From the NCBI GenBank assembly GCA_002163975.1, contig CP019636.1, positions 3,235,001 to 3,299,000 on the forward strand: a DNA stretch of 64,000 bases, given 5' to 3'. Positions 26,508-35,668 of this stretch are shown here, piece by piece (position 1 is the first letter of the stretch; each line of letters starts with the position of its first letter). The translations under genes were made by a program, and so were the position numbers. The stretch is from Nostocales cyanobacterium HT-58-2 (GTDB taxonomy: Bacteria > Cyanobacteriota > Cyanobacteriia > Cyanobacteriales > Nostocaceae). The notes below the pieces were generated by a model. The model was not told where the DNA came from. It ran no database searches and saw only the letters and a program-made list of their open reading frames with translations.

Positions 26508-27728
26508 TTGACACTACGGGTTGCTGTTGTTGGGTCCGGTCCAGCTGGTTCATCAGCCGCAGAAACGCTTGCCAAAGCTGGAATCGAAACCTACTTATTT
26601 GAACGCAAGCTAGACAATGCTAAGCCCTGTGGCGGTGCAATTCCTCTGTGTATGGTGAGTGAATTTGACTTGCCACCGGATATCATTGACCGTCAGGTGC
26701 GGAAGATGAAAATGATTTCGCCCTCAAATCGTGAGGTTGATATCAATCTAGAAAAAGAAGAAGAATATATAGGAATGTGTCGCCGTGAGGTGCTGGATGG
26801 TTTCCTGCGCAATCGTGCGGCAAAACTAGGCGCAAATTTAATTAATGCCACCGTTCATAAACTTAATATTCCCACCAACAATACAGACCCATATACCATT
26901 CATTACGTAGACCATACGGAAGGCGGTGCCCAAGGTATTGCCAAAACCCTGAAAGTGGATTTGGTCGTTGGGGCTGATGGGGCAAATTCCCGCATTGCCA
27001 AGGAAATGGATGCTGGGGATTACAATTATGCGATCGCGTTCCAAGAGCGGATTCGTCTACCTCAAGACAAAATGCTCTACTATGAAGACCTCGCCGAAAT
27101 GTATGTCGGTGATGATGTCTCTCCAGATTTCTACGCTTGGGTGTTCCCCAAATACGACCACGTTGCTGTTGGTACCGGCACGATGCATGTGAACAAAGCT
27201 AGCATTAAACAATTGCAAGCTGGTATCCGCGCCCGTGCTGCCCGTAAGTTGATTGGTGGTCAAATTATCAAAGTCGAAGCACACCCGATTCCTGAACATC
27301 CTCGTCCCCGTCGTGTTGTTGGAAGAATCGCGTTGGTGGGTGATGCTGCTGGCTATGTGACCAAATCCTCTGGTGAAGGCATTTACTTTGCCGCTAAGTC
27401 CGGGCGGATGTGTGCTGAAACTATTGTAGAAACGTCTAACGGTGGTAGCAGCATTCCTACAGAAGCTGACCTCAAGATCTACTTGAAGCGCTGGGATAGA
27501 AAATACGGTCTCACCTACAAGGTGTTAGATCTTCTGCAAACCGTATTTTATCGTTCTGACGCCACACGCGAAGCTTTTGTGGAAATGTGCGGCGATCGCG
27601 ATGTCCAACGGCTCACTTTTGATAGCTACCTTTACAAGACAGTTGTACCAGCCAATCCTATCACTCAGATGAAAATTACAGCTAAGACGATTGGTAGCTT
27701 ACTTCGCGGTAACGCCCTGGCTCCCTAG
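26508..27728 (+). CDS. chlP: Geranylgeranyl reductase (chlorophyll and tocopherol synthesis)
   Basis: ChlP reduces geranylgeranyl-chlorophyll or geranylgeranyl diphosphate to the phytyl form with NADPH. The FAD-binding start is VAVVGSGPAGSSAAETLAKAG, a second motif is DLVVGADGANSRIAKEMD, and GDAAGYVTKSSGEGIYFAAKSGR is the third flavin block. An ATG exists at 26472, but TTG at 26508 gives MTLRVAVVGSG and 406 residues, the normal ChlP length, and has GGGAGA eight bases before it; TTG is therefore chosen. The gene is intact and expected to be essential for photosystem stability. Confidence 0.95.
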   Translation: MTLRVAVVGSGPAGSSAAETLAKAGIETYLFERKLDNAKPCGGAIPLCMVSEFDLPPDIIDRQVRKMKMISPSNREVDINLEKEEEYIGMCRREVLDGFLRNRAAKLGANLINATVHKLNIPTNNTDPYTIHYVDHTEGGAQGIAKTLKVDLVVGADGANSRIAKEMDAGDYNYAIAFQERIRLPQDKMLYYEDLAEMYVGDDVSPDFYAWVFPKYDHVAVGTGTMHVNKASIKQLQAGIRARAARKLIGGQIIKVEAHPIPEHPRPRRVVGRIALVGDAAGYVTKSSGEGIYFAAKSGRMCAETIVETSNGGSSIPTEADLKIYLKRWDRKYGLTYKVLDLLQTVFYRSDATREAFVEMCGDRDVQRLTFDSYLYKTVVPANPITQMKITAKTIGSLLRGNALAP

Positions 27729-28194
27729 GGACACGAAAACACGAGGACATTCTGTCATTACCTCACTTTAACAGTAAACAGTTATCAGTTGTTGGTAAAT
27801 GGATACAAGAACACCACAGTTGCATAGGCAGTGTATAAAAAAGCAAGTCAAAGACTCCCGAATGAATTCGTGGAAAAATCAGAAAAATTCTTGTTTAACT
27901 GGCAACTGATAACTGTTCACTGTTACACAGCTATGAGTATTTTTATTTCTTACAAAAAAGTAATATATTGAAGCTTAAATTATTTCTTATTGATAGTAAT
28001 TACCCTGTGAAACCCTTATAATAAAGGCATTGGGAATTATCTTAATAGAGAGTTACTTTGATAAGAATTGACAAAGTATCTTTAAAGATTTAGTTAAAAA
28101 AAGACTTCCTTATTGGCAATTTTCCCGTAAATTTACTAATGTGGACGGGATACCTACTTGAGACAAGCTCCTGGATAGGAGTGAAAGCCTAGCT
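27729..28194. other. Intergenic region after chlP containing a palindromic repeat
   Basis: About 465 bases without a gene. It holds the inverted repeat at 27769-27925 and then AT-rich sequence leading to the PEP-CTERM gene. GATAGGAGTGAAAG at about 28176-28189 can serve as ribosome binding site for the ATG at 28195. Confidence 0.45.
27769..27925. repeat. Inverted-repeat element of about 157 bases
   Basis: TAACAGTAAACAGTTATCAG and following bases at 27769-27791 are the reverse complement of 27903-27925 (CAACTGATAACTGTTCACTG...) with one mismatch over 23 bases. The interior is not similar to coding sequence. The GTTATCAGTT/AACTGATAAC words recur in other gaps of this window (for example near 19850-19885), as in the dispersed repeats of Nostocales. 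Confidence 0.6.
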
Positions 28195-28950
28195 ATGACA
28201 CTAAATCCAGTTTTTGCTACTGCTTTGTCAACTGTTGCTGTGAGTGTTATCACAGCACTTGGTTTCTCCAGTCAAGCTCAGGGTCTAACTTTTTTAGGCA
28301 ACTCGAGTGGTATCTGGGGAGAACCTAATCCAGGGAGCAATACCGACCGCGTCTTTTCAGGTGTAGGAACTAGCACATTCATTTGGGGACGTCCTCGTCC
28401 CGATGATTTTGTGAATAATTATGGAACGCCTGCAAATCGACTGACCTTTGCTGGAAATTCTTTTTCCACAGATGATGCTGGTTTGCTGTTCAAGGTAGGC
28501 GATTTAGAGTACTTCAATGGCAAGGTAGAACAAAATACCAATGTTGTTTCTGTACCTTTAAATCTCAGCTTATCATTCACAAATCCTAGTAATCTCAATG
28601 AAGTTTTTAACTTTGATTTTGGGCTAGACAACACCACAAACTCAGGAGACAAACCTGAGGAAGATGCAGATACTGTGTATGTCAAGGAAAACTTTGGCAC
28701 TCGCAGTTTTAAGTTGGATGGTAATGAGTACTTACTGAATGTCATTGGCTTTAGCCAAGATAACGGTAAGACAAGTGTTAGCAAATTTCGCGTTCTTGAA
28801 GGAGAAAAGACAACAGCCGGTCTTTATGCCAGAATTACTCGGGTGACACCACCAGAAAAAATTCCTGAACCAGCGAGTCTTGTAGGGTTATCACTGCTAG
28901 GCATCTACCTTATCTATCACAAAAAATCCTTGAGCGCAAAAAATAAATAG
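28195..28950 (+). CDS. PEP-CTERM protein, choice-of-anchor type
   Basis: The 251-residue exported protein has a signal peptide (residues 5-30, ending AQG). A beta-rich body contains TFIWGRPRPDDFVNNYG, SLSFTNPSNLNEVFNFDFGL and SQDNGKTSVSKFRVLEG, and the tail has a PEP-CTERM sorting signal: KIPEPASLVGLSLLGIYLIY followed by HKKS. PEP-CTERM proteins are handled by exosortase and are often linked to exopolysaccharide or cell-surface material. The body resembles the choice-of-anchor K type. No exosortase gene is nearby. A terminator-like hairpin follows 42 bases after the stop. Confidence 0.85.
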   Translation: MTLNPVFATALSTVAVSVITALGFSSQAQGLTFLGNSSGIWGEPNPGSNTDRVFSGVGTSTFIWGRPRPDDFVNNYGTPANRLTFAGNSFSTDDAGLLFKVGDLEYFNGKVEQNTNVVSVPLNLSLSFTNPSNLNEVFNFDFGLDNTTNSGDKPEEDADTVYVKENFGTRSFKLDGNEYLLNVIGFSQDNGKTSVSKFRVLEGEKTTAGLYARITRVTPPEKIPEPASLVGLSLLGIYLIYHKKSLSAKNK

Positions 28951-28991
28951 GCTAATGACAGCTAACACTCAATTTATCTTTTTCATAAAGC

Positions 28992-29022
28992 CAGGGGCTT
29001 AGACCCCTGACTTAGTTTTTTT
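28992..29022 (+). terminator. Rho-independent terminator after the PEP-CTERM gene
   Basis: CAGGGG (28992-28997), six-base loop, CCCCTG (29004-29009), then a T-rich run to 29022. The stem is short but GC-rich, and position fits termination of the upstream gene. Confidence 0.55.
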
Positions 29023-29313
29023 GGAAAAGTCAAACAATTTGGGTATAAGTCAATACGGTTTAGTTAAGCTCCAAAGTCAGGTACCTCTCTTTTTTCACTT
29101 TCGGCAGAAAATAATCTCTTAAAAATTATCAAAAAACTATGACTTTATAAGTCAAAATTCCTCATTGAAAAAATTATTTTTAAATCAATATAAGAGATTA
29201 ATATCAGTTCGTGTTTATCATCAAATAAGTAGTCCGCATAAAATACATCGTTGGTATGCATTTCACACCAATGACTCAAGATCAAATTCAACTGTAAAGA
29301 ACTTCATTACACA

Positions 29314-29343
29314 GCCTGCTTATGCGGGCTTTTTTCTTTTTTT
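29314..29343 (+). terminator. Intrinsic terminator in a long gap, possibly of a small RNA
   Basis: GCCTGC (29314-29319), loop TTAT, GCGGGC (29324-29329), followed by TTTTTTC and seven more T. It is a textbook intrinsic terminator, about 365 bases downstream of the PEP-CTERM stop, which already has its own hairpin, and about 250 bases upstream of the next gene. It therefore has no obvious protein gene to end. The reading frame around it (29165-29512) is AT-rich and not convincing. Confidence 0.65.
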
Positions 29344-29591
29344 GTATCGCCCTAAATCTTTTGGACTGAGTGGTAAAGTGGGTTTTTTAGTCAATTTATC
29401 AAGCATCTTGCTATTTTTTATGCTGTTGATTTTCGTGCTTCGCTTTGTTGATTCATCACATCTGAAAATAAAAAGTATTTATACTTATTTATTTTTATAT
29501 GAAAAAATATAGGTAAAATGCAGATGGTTAATGATAGCTATATCCCGGTTCATAGGTCAAAAGTAATCTAAATCTGACTGAAGAAAAATCT

Positions 29592-31865
29592 ATGACTCAA
29601 GACGGTATCGTAACAAACTCCGAGGAGAAAATAATTGGTCAACTGGTAGTTGGGAATCGCATTATAAAGATTGGTTCAGAGCACGGCGCTACAGTGAATA
29701 TAGCAACGAAAGAAGAAAAACCTACTTTGCGCTCACGTTCCATCCCATTGATACTTCAGCAACCCTTAGATACTCCACTAGATCGACAGGAATTAGTCCA
29801 AGAAGCTATTGCTGCTTTGCAAGCTGGACAATCAGTAGAATTTTACAGCCCATCAGGTTTTGGAAAAACTGTTTTATTGCGTTCTTTAGCACACGACAAT
29901 CGAGCCAAATTACTTTTTCCTGGTGGTGTTATTAGCCTATCTCCTGTTCATCCAAATGTAGGTGATTTACTTCAATCCATATGGGATACCTTTTATGAAA
30001 GTGACATTCCCTACAAACCAACTCGTTACCAAATCGAGCAACAAACTCAGGAAAAACAGGCTCTCATAGTGCTGGATGAAAGTGGACTCATCCAAGATGA
30101 ATTGGAAGAGTTGATGAATGCAACTGGTAAGTGTACTTTCCTGGTTGCTTCATTAAGAAGTCGGCTCAAGAAAAGAGGGCGATCCATCGCGCTTGCTGGA
30201 CTTTCGATGAGTGATGCTCTTGCTTTGGTGGAAAGAGAATTACAACGTTCTGTTCAAAGGGAAGAACTGGCTGCGGCAAAATCTCTATGTCATATTTTAA
30301 ACGGGCACCCGATGCACATACAGATAGCAGTTGCCAGCATACTAGAAGAAAGACGCTCTCTTGCCCAACTGGTGAGTCAATTGTCAACATCTGCTCCTGG
30401 CAACTCTTTAATTCAACAAATCGTGACGTCGCTATCAACATCAGAAAGAGCCATTTTAGATATATTAACTATTCTGGGTGATATTGGGCTGGAAAGTGAA
30501 CAGGTCAGCGATATCACACAACTTTCTGATACTTTTAGTGCGCTGGAGAAATTACGTAGGCATCATCTCGTACAGCTTGATGGATCGCGATATCAGGTCA
30601 ATAGAACTGTACTTGAAGTTTTACCACCAGAATGGCAGTTGAGCGCATCTCTAGAAAAAGCGATCGCCTACTTTGTTCATTGGGCTGAACGTCATCAACA
30701 GCAACCGACTATTTTGTTATCAGAAATCGATGCGATCGCACAAATTATAGAAGTCGCCGTTAAGGATAGTCGTTGGAAAGATGTTTTGCGTTTGACAAAA
30801 ATCGTGGAAGGCTCACTCGCTTTAAGTAAACGATGGGGTTTGTGGGGACAAGTTCTGCAAAGGGGATTACAAGCATCTCAAGCCGAAAGAAATCAAGCAG
30901 ATCTTGCGTGGGCATTACATCAATTAGGCACTCGTGCTCTTTGTTTAGAAGAATATAGTACAGCAGAGAATTACTTAACCCAAGCAATACAATTACGGCA
31001 ATCATTAGGTGATGACAGGGGAGTTGCAGCAACTCGCAACAATCTTAGTTTATTAAAGGATTCTTCATCTTCACCCAATCAAACTCATCAGCACAAAAAT
31101 TTTACAAACTCAGTAAAAGAGGATATTACCACCCAATTATCCTCAACTGAATATCCGCTCACGAGAATGAATCTAGTTCTGTCAGAAAATGCTTCTCATT
31201 CCGGCAAATCCTTCTACAAAAACGCTTTGCTCTCGCCCACAGGAATCATCACGACTGGAATTTTAGCATCAGGGGGTTTGCTAGCTTGGTTTAACTGGCA
31301 TCGTTTCATACCTTCACCCCCAGCAACATCTACCACGACACCGACAACAACTGCCAAACCCTCACCTGTTCCCAAACTAAAACCCAAACAACAAGCTATA
31401 CCATCACCAACTATCGATGTTCCACCTGCAGTCACCCTTCCACTGTCACCTCTTCCTGCAGTGACACCCAAAGTTAATCCTCCAATCAAACCAAACATTG
31501 AAAACCAGCAACCAATAGTTCCCAAACGCGACAAGTCAAAAAGAGAACCAGCACCCGCACCCGCCACAACTGCTGCACCCGAACTTATACAACCCACTCC
31601 AGATGTCACTATCGTCCCCACACCAACATCAGAGACAACACCTACCCCTGAAACTTCCACACCATCACAGACACCTAGTCTTGAACTCAATCAACCAAGT
31701 GTAGAACCGACACCGACTCCAACTTTTTCACCAATTCCACCTCCAGTCCCAACACCAAAAGTCGAAGCCATACCTACTCCGGCAGTAACGAGCACACCAA
31801 TGGCCCAACCGATAAACTCAACAATTGAGCAGAAGACAGAATATAGAACTCAGAACACACAATAA
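29592..31865 (+). CDS. STAND-like ATPase with membrane helix and Pro/Thr-rich tail
   Basis: 757 residues in modules. Residues 1-35 form a short beta segment (IIGQLVVGNRIIKIGSEHGA). The P-loop ATPase (about 50-270) has Walker A SPSGFGKTVLLRSLA and Walker B ALIVLDESG. A winged-helix region (about 280-350) reads ILDILTILGDIGLESEQVSD. A helical part carries one recognisable tetratricopeptide repeat (about 440-480, LGTRALCLEEYSTAENYLTQ). A single membrane helix spans about 549-568. The roughly 185-residue tail is dominated by Pro, Thr, Ser and Val (PTPETSTPSQTPSLE) and looks disordered. STAND proteins switch on ligand binding and often oligomerise. Here the ATPase would be cytoplasmic and the tail periplasmic. 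Function unknown. Confidence 0.75.
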   Translation: MTQDGIVTNSEEKIIGQLVVGNRIIKIGSEHGATVNIATKEEKPTLRSRSIPLILQQPLDTPLDRQELVQEAIAALQAGQSVEFYSPSGFGKTVLLRSLAHDNRAKLLFPGGVISLSPVHPNVGDLLQSIWDTFYESDIPYKPTRYQIEQQTQEKQALIVLDESGLIQDELEELMNATGKCTFLVASLRSRLKKRGRSIALAGLSMSDALALVERELQRSVQREELAAAKSLCHILNGHPMHIQIAVASILEERRSLAQLVSQLSTSAPGNSLIQQIVTSLSTSERAILDILTILGDIGLESEQVSDITQLSDTFSALEKLRRHHLVQLDGSRYQVNRTVLEVLPPEWQLSASLEKAIAYFVHWAERHQQQPTILLSEIDAIAQIIEVAVKDSRWKDVLRLTKIVEGSLALSKRWGLWGQVLQRGLQASQAERNQADLAWALHQLGTRALCLEEYSTAENYLTQAIQLRQSLGDDRGVAATRNNLSLLKDSSSSPNQTHQHKNFTNSVKEDITTQLSSTEYPLTRMNLVLSENASHSGKSFYKNALLSPTGIITTGILASGGLLAWFNWHRFIPSPPATSTTTPTTTAKPSPVPKLKPKQQAIPSPTIDVPPAVTLPLSPLPAVTPKVNPPIKPNIENQQPIVPKRDKSKREPAPAPATTAAPELIQPTPDVTIVPTPTSETTPTPETSTPSQTPSLELNQPSVEPTPTPTFSPIPPPVPTPKVEAIPTPAVTSTPMAQPINSTIEQKTEYRTQNTQ

Positions 31866-31993
31866 GCTTGATCGAAACATCGGAGGGACTCAAGTTGTAG
31901 CCAGGCATCTACCCTAAAATCATGCATCAGGAAGCGTGAAATGCACTCATTTAGAGTAGGGGAACTGTCACAAGTTTTTGGACAAGTTTTTGC

Positions 31994-32899
31994 TCACAAT
32001 CCCAATTTTTCCAAAACTGGTCTTGTAGAAACAATGTGCCGTTTTAGACCAAGTTCATTAGGGCTAACCCCAAGTGCTAAAGCAATCAACTGCGGTAAAT
32101 GCAACACTGGTAAACCTAGCTTCCGTCCAATGACTTTTTCCACCTCTGGCTGACGAGAATCTAAATTGAGGTGGCAAAGAGGACAAGGTGTCACGATACA
32201 ATCAGCACCAGCTTCCATGGCTTCTTGAATGTGCATCCCCGCCATTTTGAAAGATTGAGTCGTGGCGTAGCTAGAAAGGGGCCAACCACAACATTGCGTA
32301 CGTCCTCTGTAATAAATAGGTTCCGCCCCCAATGTCAGAAACATATTTTCCATTGCTTGCGGTCGGAAGGGGTCATCATAAGGCATGGACTTTTGGGCAC
32401 GCAGGAGATAGCAGCCATAAAAAGCAGCACATTTTAATCCAGCTAGTTTCTGTGTGACACGTTTTTGAATTTCCTCCAAACCATAATCTGTGACTAAGGC
32501 ATAAAGGAGATGTTTGACTTGTGTGGTTCCTTTATATGGTGAACAACTTTCTTTTTGTAGCAAGCCATTCACGTGTTCAACATATGCTGGATTGGTTTTT
32601 TGGCATTCCTTTAAGTGTTCGTCAACATGACCAATAACACCCTGACAAGTGCTGCAATGAGTCAGTAATGGTAAATTTAACTCCTCTGCTAAAGCAATAT
32701 TGCGGGCATTAACCGTATCTTCCAACAATTGAGAATCTTCTTTGTAAGTGCCCGAACCACAGCAAGCAGCTTTTTTGAGCTCAACAAGTTCAATCCCCAG
32801 CGCTTTACTGAGAGCAACAGTTGATTGGTGAAGCTCACGACAAGCTCCTTGGGCAACACAACCCGGGAAGTATGCGTATTTCAATGTATGGGTTAGCAT
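31994..32899 (-). CDS. HdrB-like protein with two CCG domains
   Basis: From the ATG at 32899 (MLTHTLKYAYFPGCVAQG) the protein has about 301 residues; an upstream ATG at 32932 is possible but less typical. Two cysteine-rich CCG domains are visible: CxnCCG-like segments KKAACCGSGTYKED with THCSTCQGVIG in the first, and YYRGRTQCCGWPLSS with TPCPLCHLNLD in the second. This matches heterodisulfide reductase subunit B and related succinate dehydrogenase/glycolate oxidase Fe-S subunits, in which each domain holds a noncubane iron-sulfur cluster. In cyanobacteria the electron partner is unclear and no HdrA or HdrC gene lies nearby. Confidence 0.85.
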   Translation of the reverse strand: MLTHTLKYAYFPGCVAQGACRELHQSTVALSKALGIELVELKKAACCGSGTYKEDSQLLEDTVNARNIALAEELNLPLLTHCSTCQGVIGHVDEHLKECQKTNPAYVEHVNGLLQKESCSPYKGTTQVKHLLYALVTDYGLEEIQKRVTQKLAGLKCAAFYGCYLLRAQKSMPYDDPFRPQAMENMFLTLGAEPIYYRGRTQCCGWPLSSYATTQSFKMAGMHIQEAMEAGADCIVTPCPLCHLNLDSRQPEVEKVIGRKLGLPVLHLPQLIALALGVSPNELGLKRHIVSTRPVLEKLGL

Positions 32900-33099
32900 A
32901 GTATTCTGGTTATTCAATAACTGTTTCACCATAACTATTTAATGTTGGTAACAAAGTTCTCGCTCTTGAAAATGCATATCCTTAAAAAAAATTAATAAGA
33001 GTTGCATTCACAAAACCGTTTACAGAGTGTCAGCAATAGTGTAATACACTAATCTGTCCAACCGCTCTTTGAGTGGGTATCCAGTCCAAACTTAGGAAT

Positions 33100-33560
33100 G
33101 GAAAAGAGTACAGATTTTCAAGAAAGAAAATCTTGAGAGCAGTGTACGAGCGATCGCCCGTATGTACCCAGAGGGTTTTCTTCTGCGAAAACCCTCTCCC
33201 CAAATCTCCGATTTTGGGTGCTCTGCCCCGCAGAGTGGGGTACAGGGCGCGCTAGGCGATCGCCCAAGAGCACACTGGCTTTGTCCAATTTCGTAGCGCG
33301 TCTTAGCCCCCAGCTGCAAGGAGTGCAACAGCCTTGTCAAGAAGGGACAGGGGGCAGGTTTTTGAAAGAAACCCGCTGAGGCTATACGGATGATCGCAAA
33401 GCGCATCCTAGCCCCCAACCGTCCAGAAGGGACGGTTGCCCCATCTCTTTCAGAGACGCTTAAGGGGTTTCCAGAAGGGAAATCCCTTGGGGCTATACGG
33501 ATGATCGCGCTTTCCGATAAGATCAATATGCTCAAAAACATATCCCCCATAAACAGCGGA
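33100..33560. repeat. GC-rich repeat cluster upstream of acpP
   Basis: A dense block of small palindromes and duplications. GCGATCGCCC occurs at both ends of the first part (33150 and 33257 regions). GAGGGTTTTC/GAAAACCCTC forms a hairpin at about 33171-33202. A unit GGCTATACGGATGATCGC occurs twice (about 33379-33396 and 33492-33509). AGAAGGGA-type words recur three times. Minus-strand reading through it is open for 150 codons but is made of repeat-derived sequence, so I do not call a gene. Confidence 0.6.
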
Positions 33561-33589
33561 TTATAGCAACTGGATGAGGAATTTTATCT

Positions 33590-33841
33590 ATGAGCCAAGC
33601 GGAAATTTTTGAAAAGGTCAAGAAAATAGTTGCTGATCAACTGAGTGTTGATGCTGAAACTATCACACCACAATCTAATTTTGCCAACGATTTAGGGGCT
33701 GACTCCCTTGATACCGTTGAATTGGTTATGGCTTTGGAAGAAGAATTTGATGTTGAAATTCCTGATGAAGCCGCCGAAAAAATTACGACGGTTCAAGAGG
33801 CAGTGGATTATATCAACAACAAAGTTGCTGCATCCGCCTAA
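33590..33841 (+). CDS. acpP: Acyl carrier protein
   Basis: The 83-residue ACP has the phosphopantetheine attachment motif [18 protein letters not shown], with the modified Ser near residue 40. The four-helix pattern is complete: [17 protein letters not shown], the DSL helix, IPDEAAEKI and [12 protein letters not shown]. It carries growing acyl chains in type II fatty-acid synthesis in the cytoplasm. It is followed on the same strand by fabF and tkt, an arrangement common in cyanobacteria. The repeat-rich gap before it must contain the promoter. Confidence 0.97.
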   Translation: MSQAEIFEKVKKIVADQLSVDAETITPQSNFANDLGADSLDTVELVMALEEEFDVEIPDEAAEKITTVQEAVDYINNKVAASA

Positions 33842-34091
33842 GAGGGTCTAGTACCGCTGTGCGGAATTCGCCCATTCGCTCATTCAAAGTTCAAAAAGCT
33901 TACAGCACAAGTTTTTCACTGATTTTGAAGGGTAGCTTGATTTCCGCGCCCGACGTACTAGTCGTAGGGGAAGTGGGGGGAGAGACGACTACCATTATCT
34001 CCCCATGTTTCCTGAATTTCACATATTTCTATTTTCCCCTACTCCCCGTTCTCTCACAACTGCCTGCATCAAGAGCCACTTAACTAATGTC

Positions 34092-35342
34092 ATGACAGAG
34101 TTTACACGTAAACGCGTTGTTGTCACTGGTGTTGGCGCGATTACACCGATTGGTAATACACCAGCCGAATATTGGGAAGGATTGATAAGTGGACGCAATG
34201 GCATTGGTGAAATCACCTTGTTTGATGCGTCTCGCCATGATTGTCGTATTGCTGGTGAAGTCAAAAACTTCGATCCACATGAATACATGGACCGCAAAGA
34301 AGCCAAGCGCATGGATCGGTTTGCGCAATTTGGCGTTTCGGCGGCAAAACAGGCTCTGGCCGACGCGCGCTTAGTTATTAATGACCTGAACGCAGAACAA
34401 GTCGGCGTCATAATTGGTTCTGGCATTGGTGGTCTAAAGGTCCTCGAAGAGCAGCAAACAATTTACTTGAACCGAGGCCCAGACCGCTGTAGTCCCTTCA
34501 TGATACCGATGATGATCGCCAATATGGCAGCCGGATTAACAGCAATTCACACTGGTGCTAAAGGACCAAATTCCTGCTCAGTAACCGCCTGTGCAGCTGG
34601 CTCAAACGCCATAGGAGATGCTTTTCGGATTATTCAAGGGGGATATGCCCAAGCGATGATTTGTGGAGGGTGTGAAGCGGCAATTACACCCTTGGCTATA
34701 GCTGGGTTTGCTTCAGCAAGGACACTTTCCGTTCGGAATGATGACCCTGCTCATGCCAGCCGCCCGTTTGACAAAGACCGCAACGGATTTGTCATGGGAG
34801 AAGGTGCAGGCATTTTGATTTTAGAAGAGCTACAGCACGCCCTAAGTCGTAAAGCGAAAATTTATGCAGAAATTGTTGGTTATGGCATGACTTGCGACGC
34901 TTACCATATGACCTCTCCAGTACCCGGAGGTGAAGGTGCAGCAAGAGCGATCCAACTGGCACTCAAAGACGCAGGAATAAACCCCGAACAGGTGTGTTAT
35001 GTTAATGCCCACGGTACCAGCACTCCAGTCAACGATCCGACAGAAACTGCCGCAATAAAAAGAGCTTTAGGCGACCATGCATACAAGGTACCCATCAGCT
35101 CTACCAAATCGATGACAGGTCATCTTTTGGGTGGCTCTGGTGGGATAGAAGCCGTAGCAACGGTACTGGCGATCGCCAACGACCGAGTTCCACCCACAAT
35201 TAATCTGGAAAACCCCGATCCCGACTGTGATCTAGATTACGTCCCCAATACCAGCCGTGCTGTAAAAGTTGATGTGGCGCTATCTAATTCTTTTGGTTTT
35301 GGTGGTCATAATGTCACACTAGCCTTTAAGAAGTACGTCTAG
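34092..35342 (+). CDS. fabF: 3-oxoacyl-ACP synthase II
   Basis: About 416 residues from the ATG at 34092 ([20 protein letters not shown]), the normal FabF length; the longer frame from 34005 begins in the acpP-fabF spacer and adds atypical residues. The thiolase fold carries the active-site Cys in [16 protein letters not shown], the two catalytic His in [16 protein letters not shown] and [14 protein letters not shown], and the C-terminal gatekeeper [15 protein letters not shown]. It condenses malonyl-ACP with acyl-ACP in chain elongation. The acpP stop lies 250 bases upstream, so co-transcription is likely. Confidence 0.96.
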   Translation: MTEFTRKRVVVTGVGAITPIGNTPAEYWEGLISGRNGIGEITLFDASRHDCRIAGEVKNFDPHEYMDRKEAKRMDRFAQFGVSAAKQALADARLVINDLNAEQVGVIIGSGIGGLKVLEEQQTIYLNRGPDRCSPFMIPMMIANMAAGLTAIHTGAKGPNSCSVTACAAGSNAIGDAFRIIQGGYAQAMICGGCEAAITPLAIAGFASARTLSVRNDDPAHASRPFDKDRNGFVMGEGAGILILEELQHALSRKAKIYAEIVGYGMTCDAYHMTSPVPGGEGAARAIQLALKDAGINPEQVCYVNAHGTSTPVNDPTETAAIKRALGDHAYKVPISSTKSMTGHLLGGSGGIEAVATVLAIANDRVPPTINLENPDPDCDLDYVPNTSRAVKVDVALSNSFGFGGHNVTLAFKKYV

Positions 35343-35668
35343 AGTGAGAAATTTGAAATTCTAGATATTAACCTCAAGGCGTGGAAATCAACAATGGTTT
35401 GCATTGGTTCCAGGGCAGGTAGCTTGATAATTCAGTTCATTCGGCAACCGATAACAAGGGGAATCCCCCATACAATTAATCCAAAATCCATATCAAAAAT
35501 CCCAAAATCTGCCGCTTGTCCGGTAACAAGCACCAATGGGATGATGAGGATACTGCCTTGGGGATCTCAAGCAACACGGTAATAAAGCGAGAACAATGTC
35601 CTTGCTTTTTGCTTCCCCAGGAGTGATGCTCAACGAGTGCTAACCCGTCGTCAAGAACAATCTTACTT
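35343..35668. other. fabF-tkt spacer
   Basis: About 325 bases with no recognisable gene. An open stretch near 35394-35582 has no ribosome binding site and unusual composition and is not called. No clear terminator follows fabF, so read-through into tkt is possible. Confidence 0.4.

Noticed and set aside
29165-29512. 115-codon plus-strand frame between the PEP-CTERM and STAND genes
   Set aside because: It contains a strong intrinsic terminator in the middle and is AT-rich without protein-like conservation; a small RNA explains the region better.
31214-31690. 158-codon minus-strand frame rich in Gly and Val
   Set aside because: It is the shadow of the Pro/Thr-rich coding repeats of the STAND-like gene on the other strand.
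33092-33550. 152-codon minus-strand open frame upstream of acpP
   Set aside because: It runs through palindromic repeats, has repeat-derived residues, and shows no recognisable domain or ribosome binding site.
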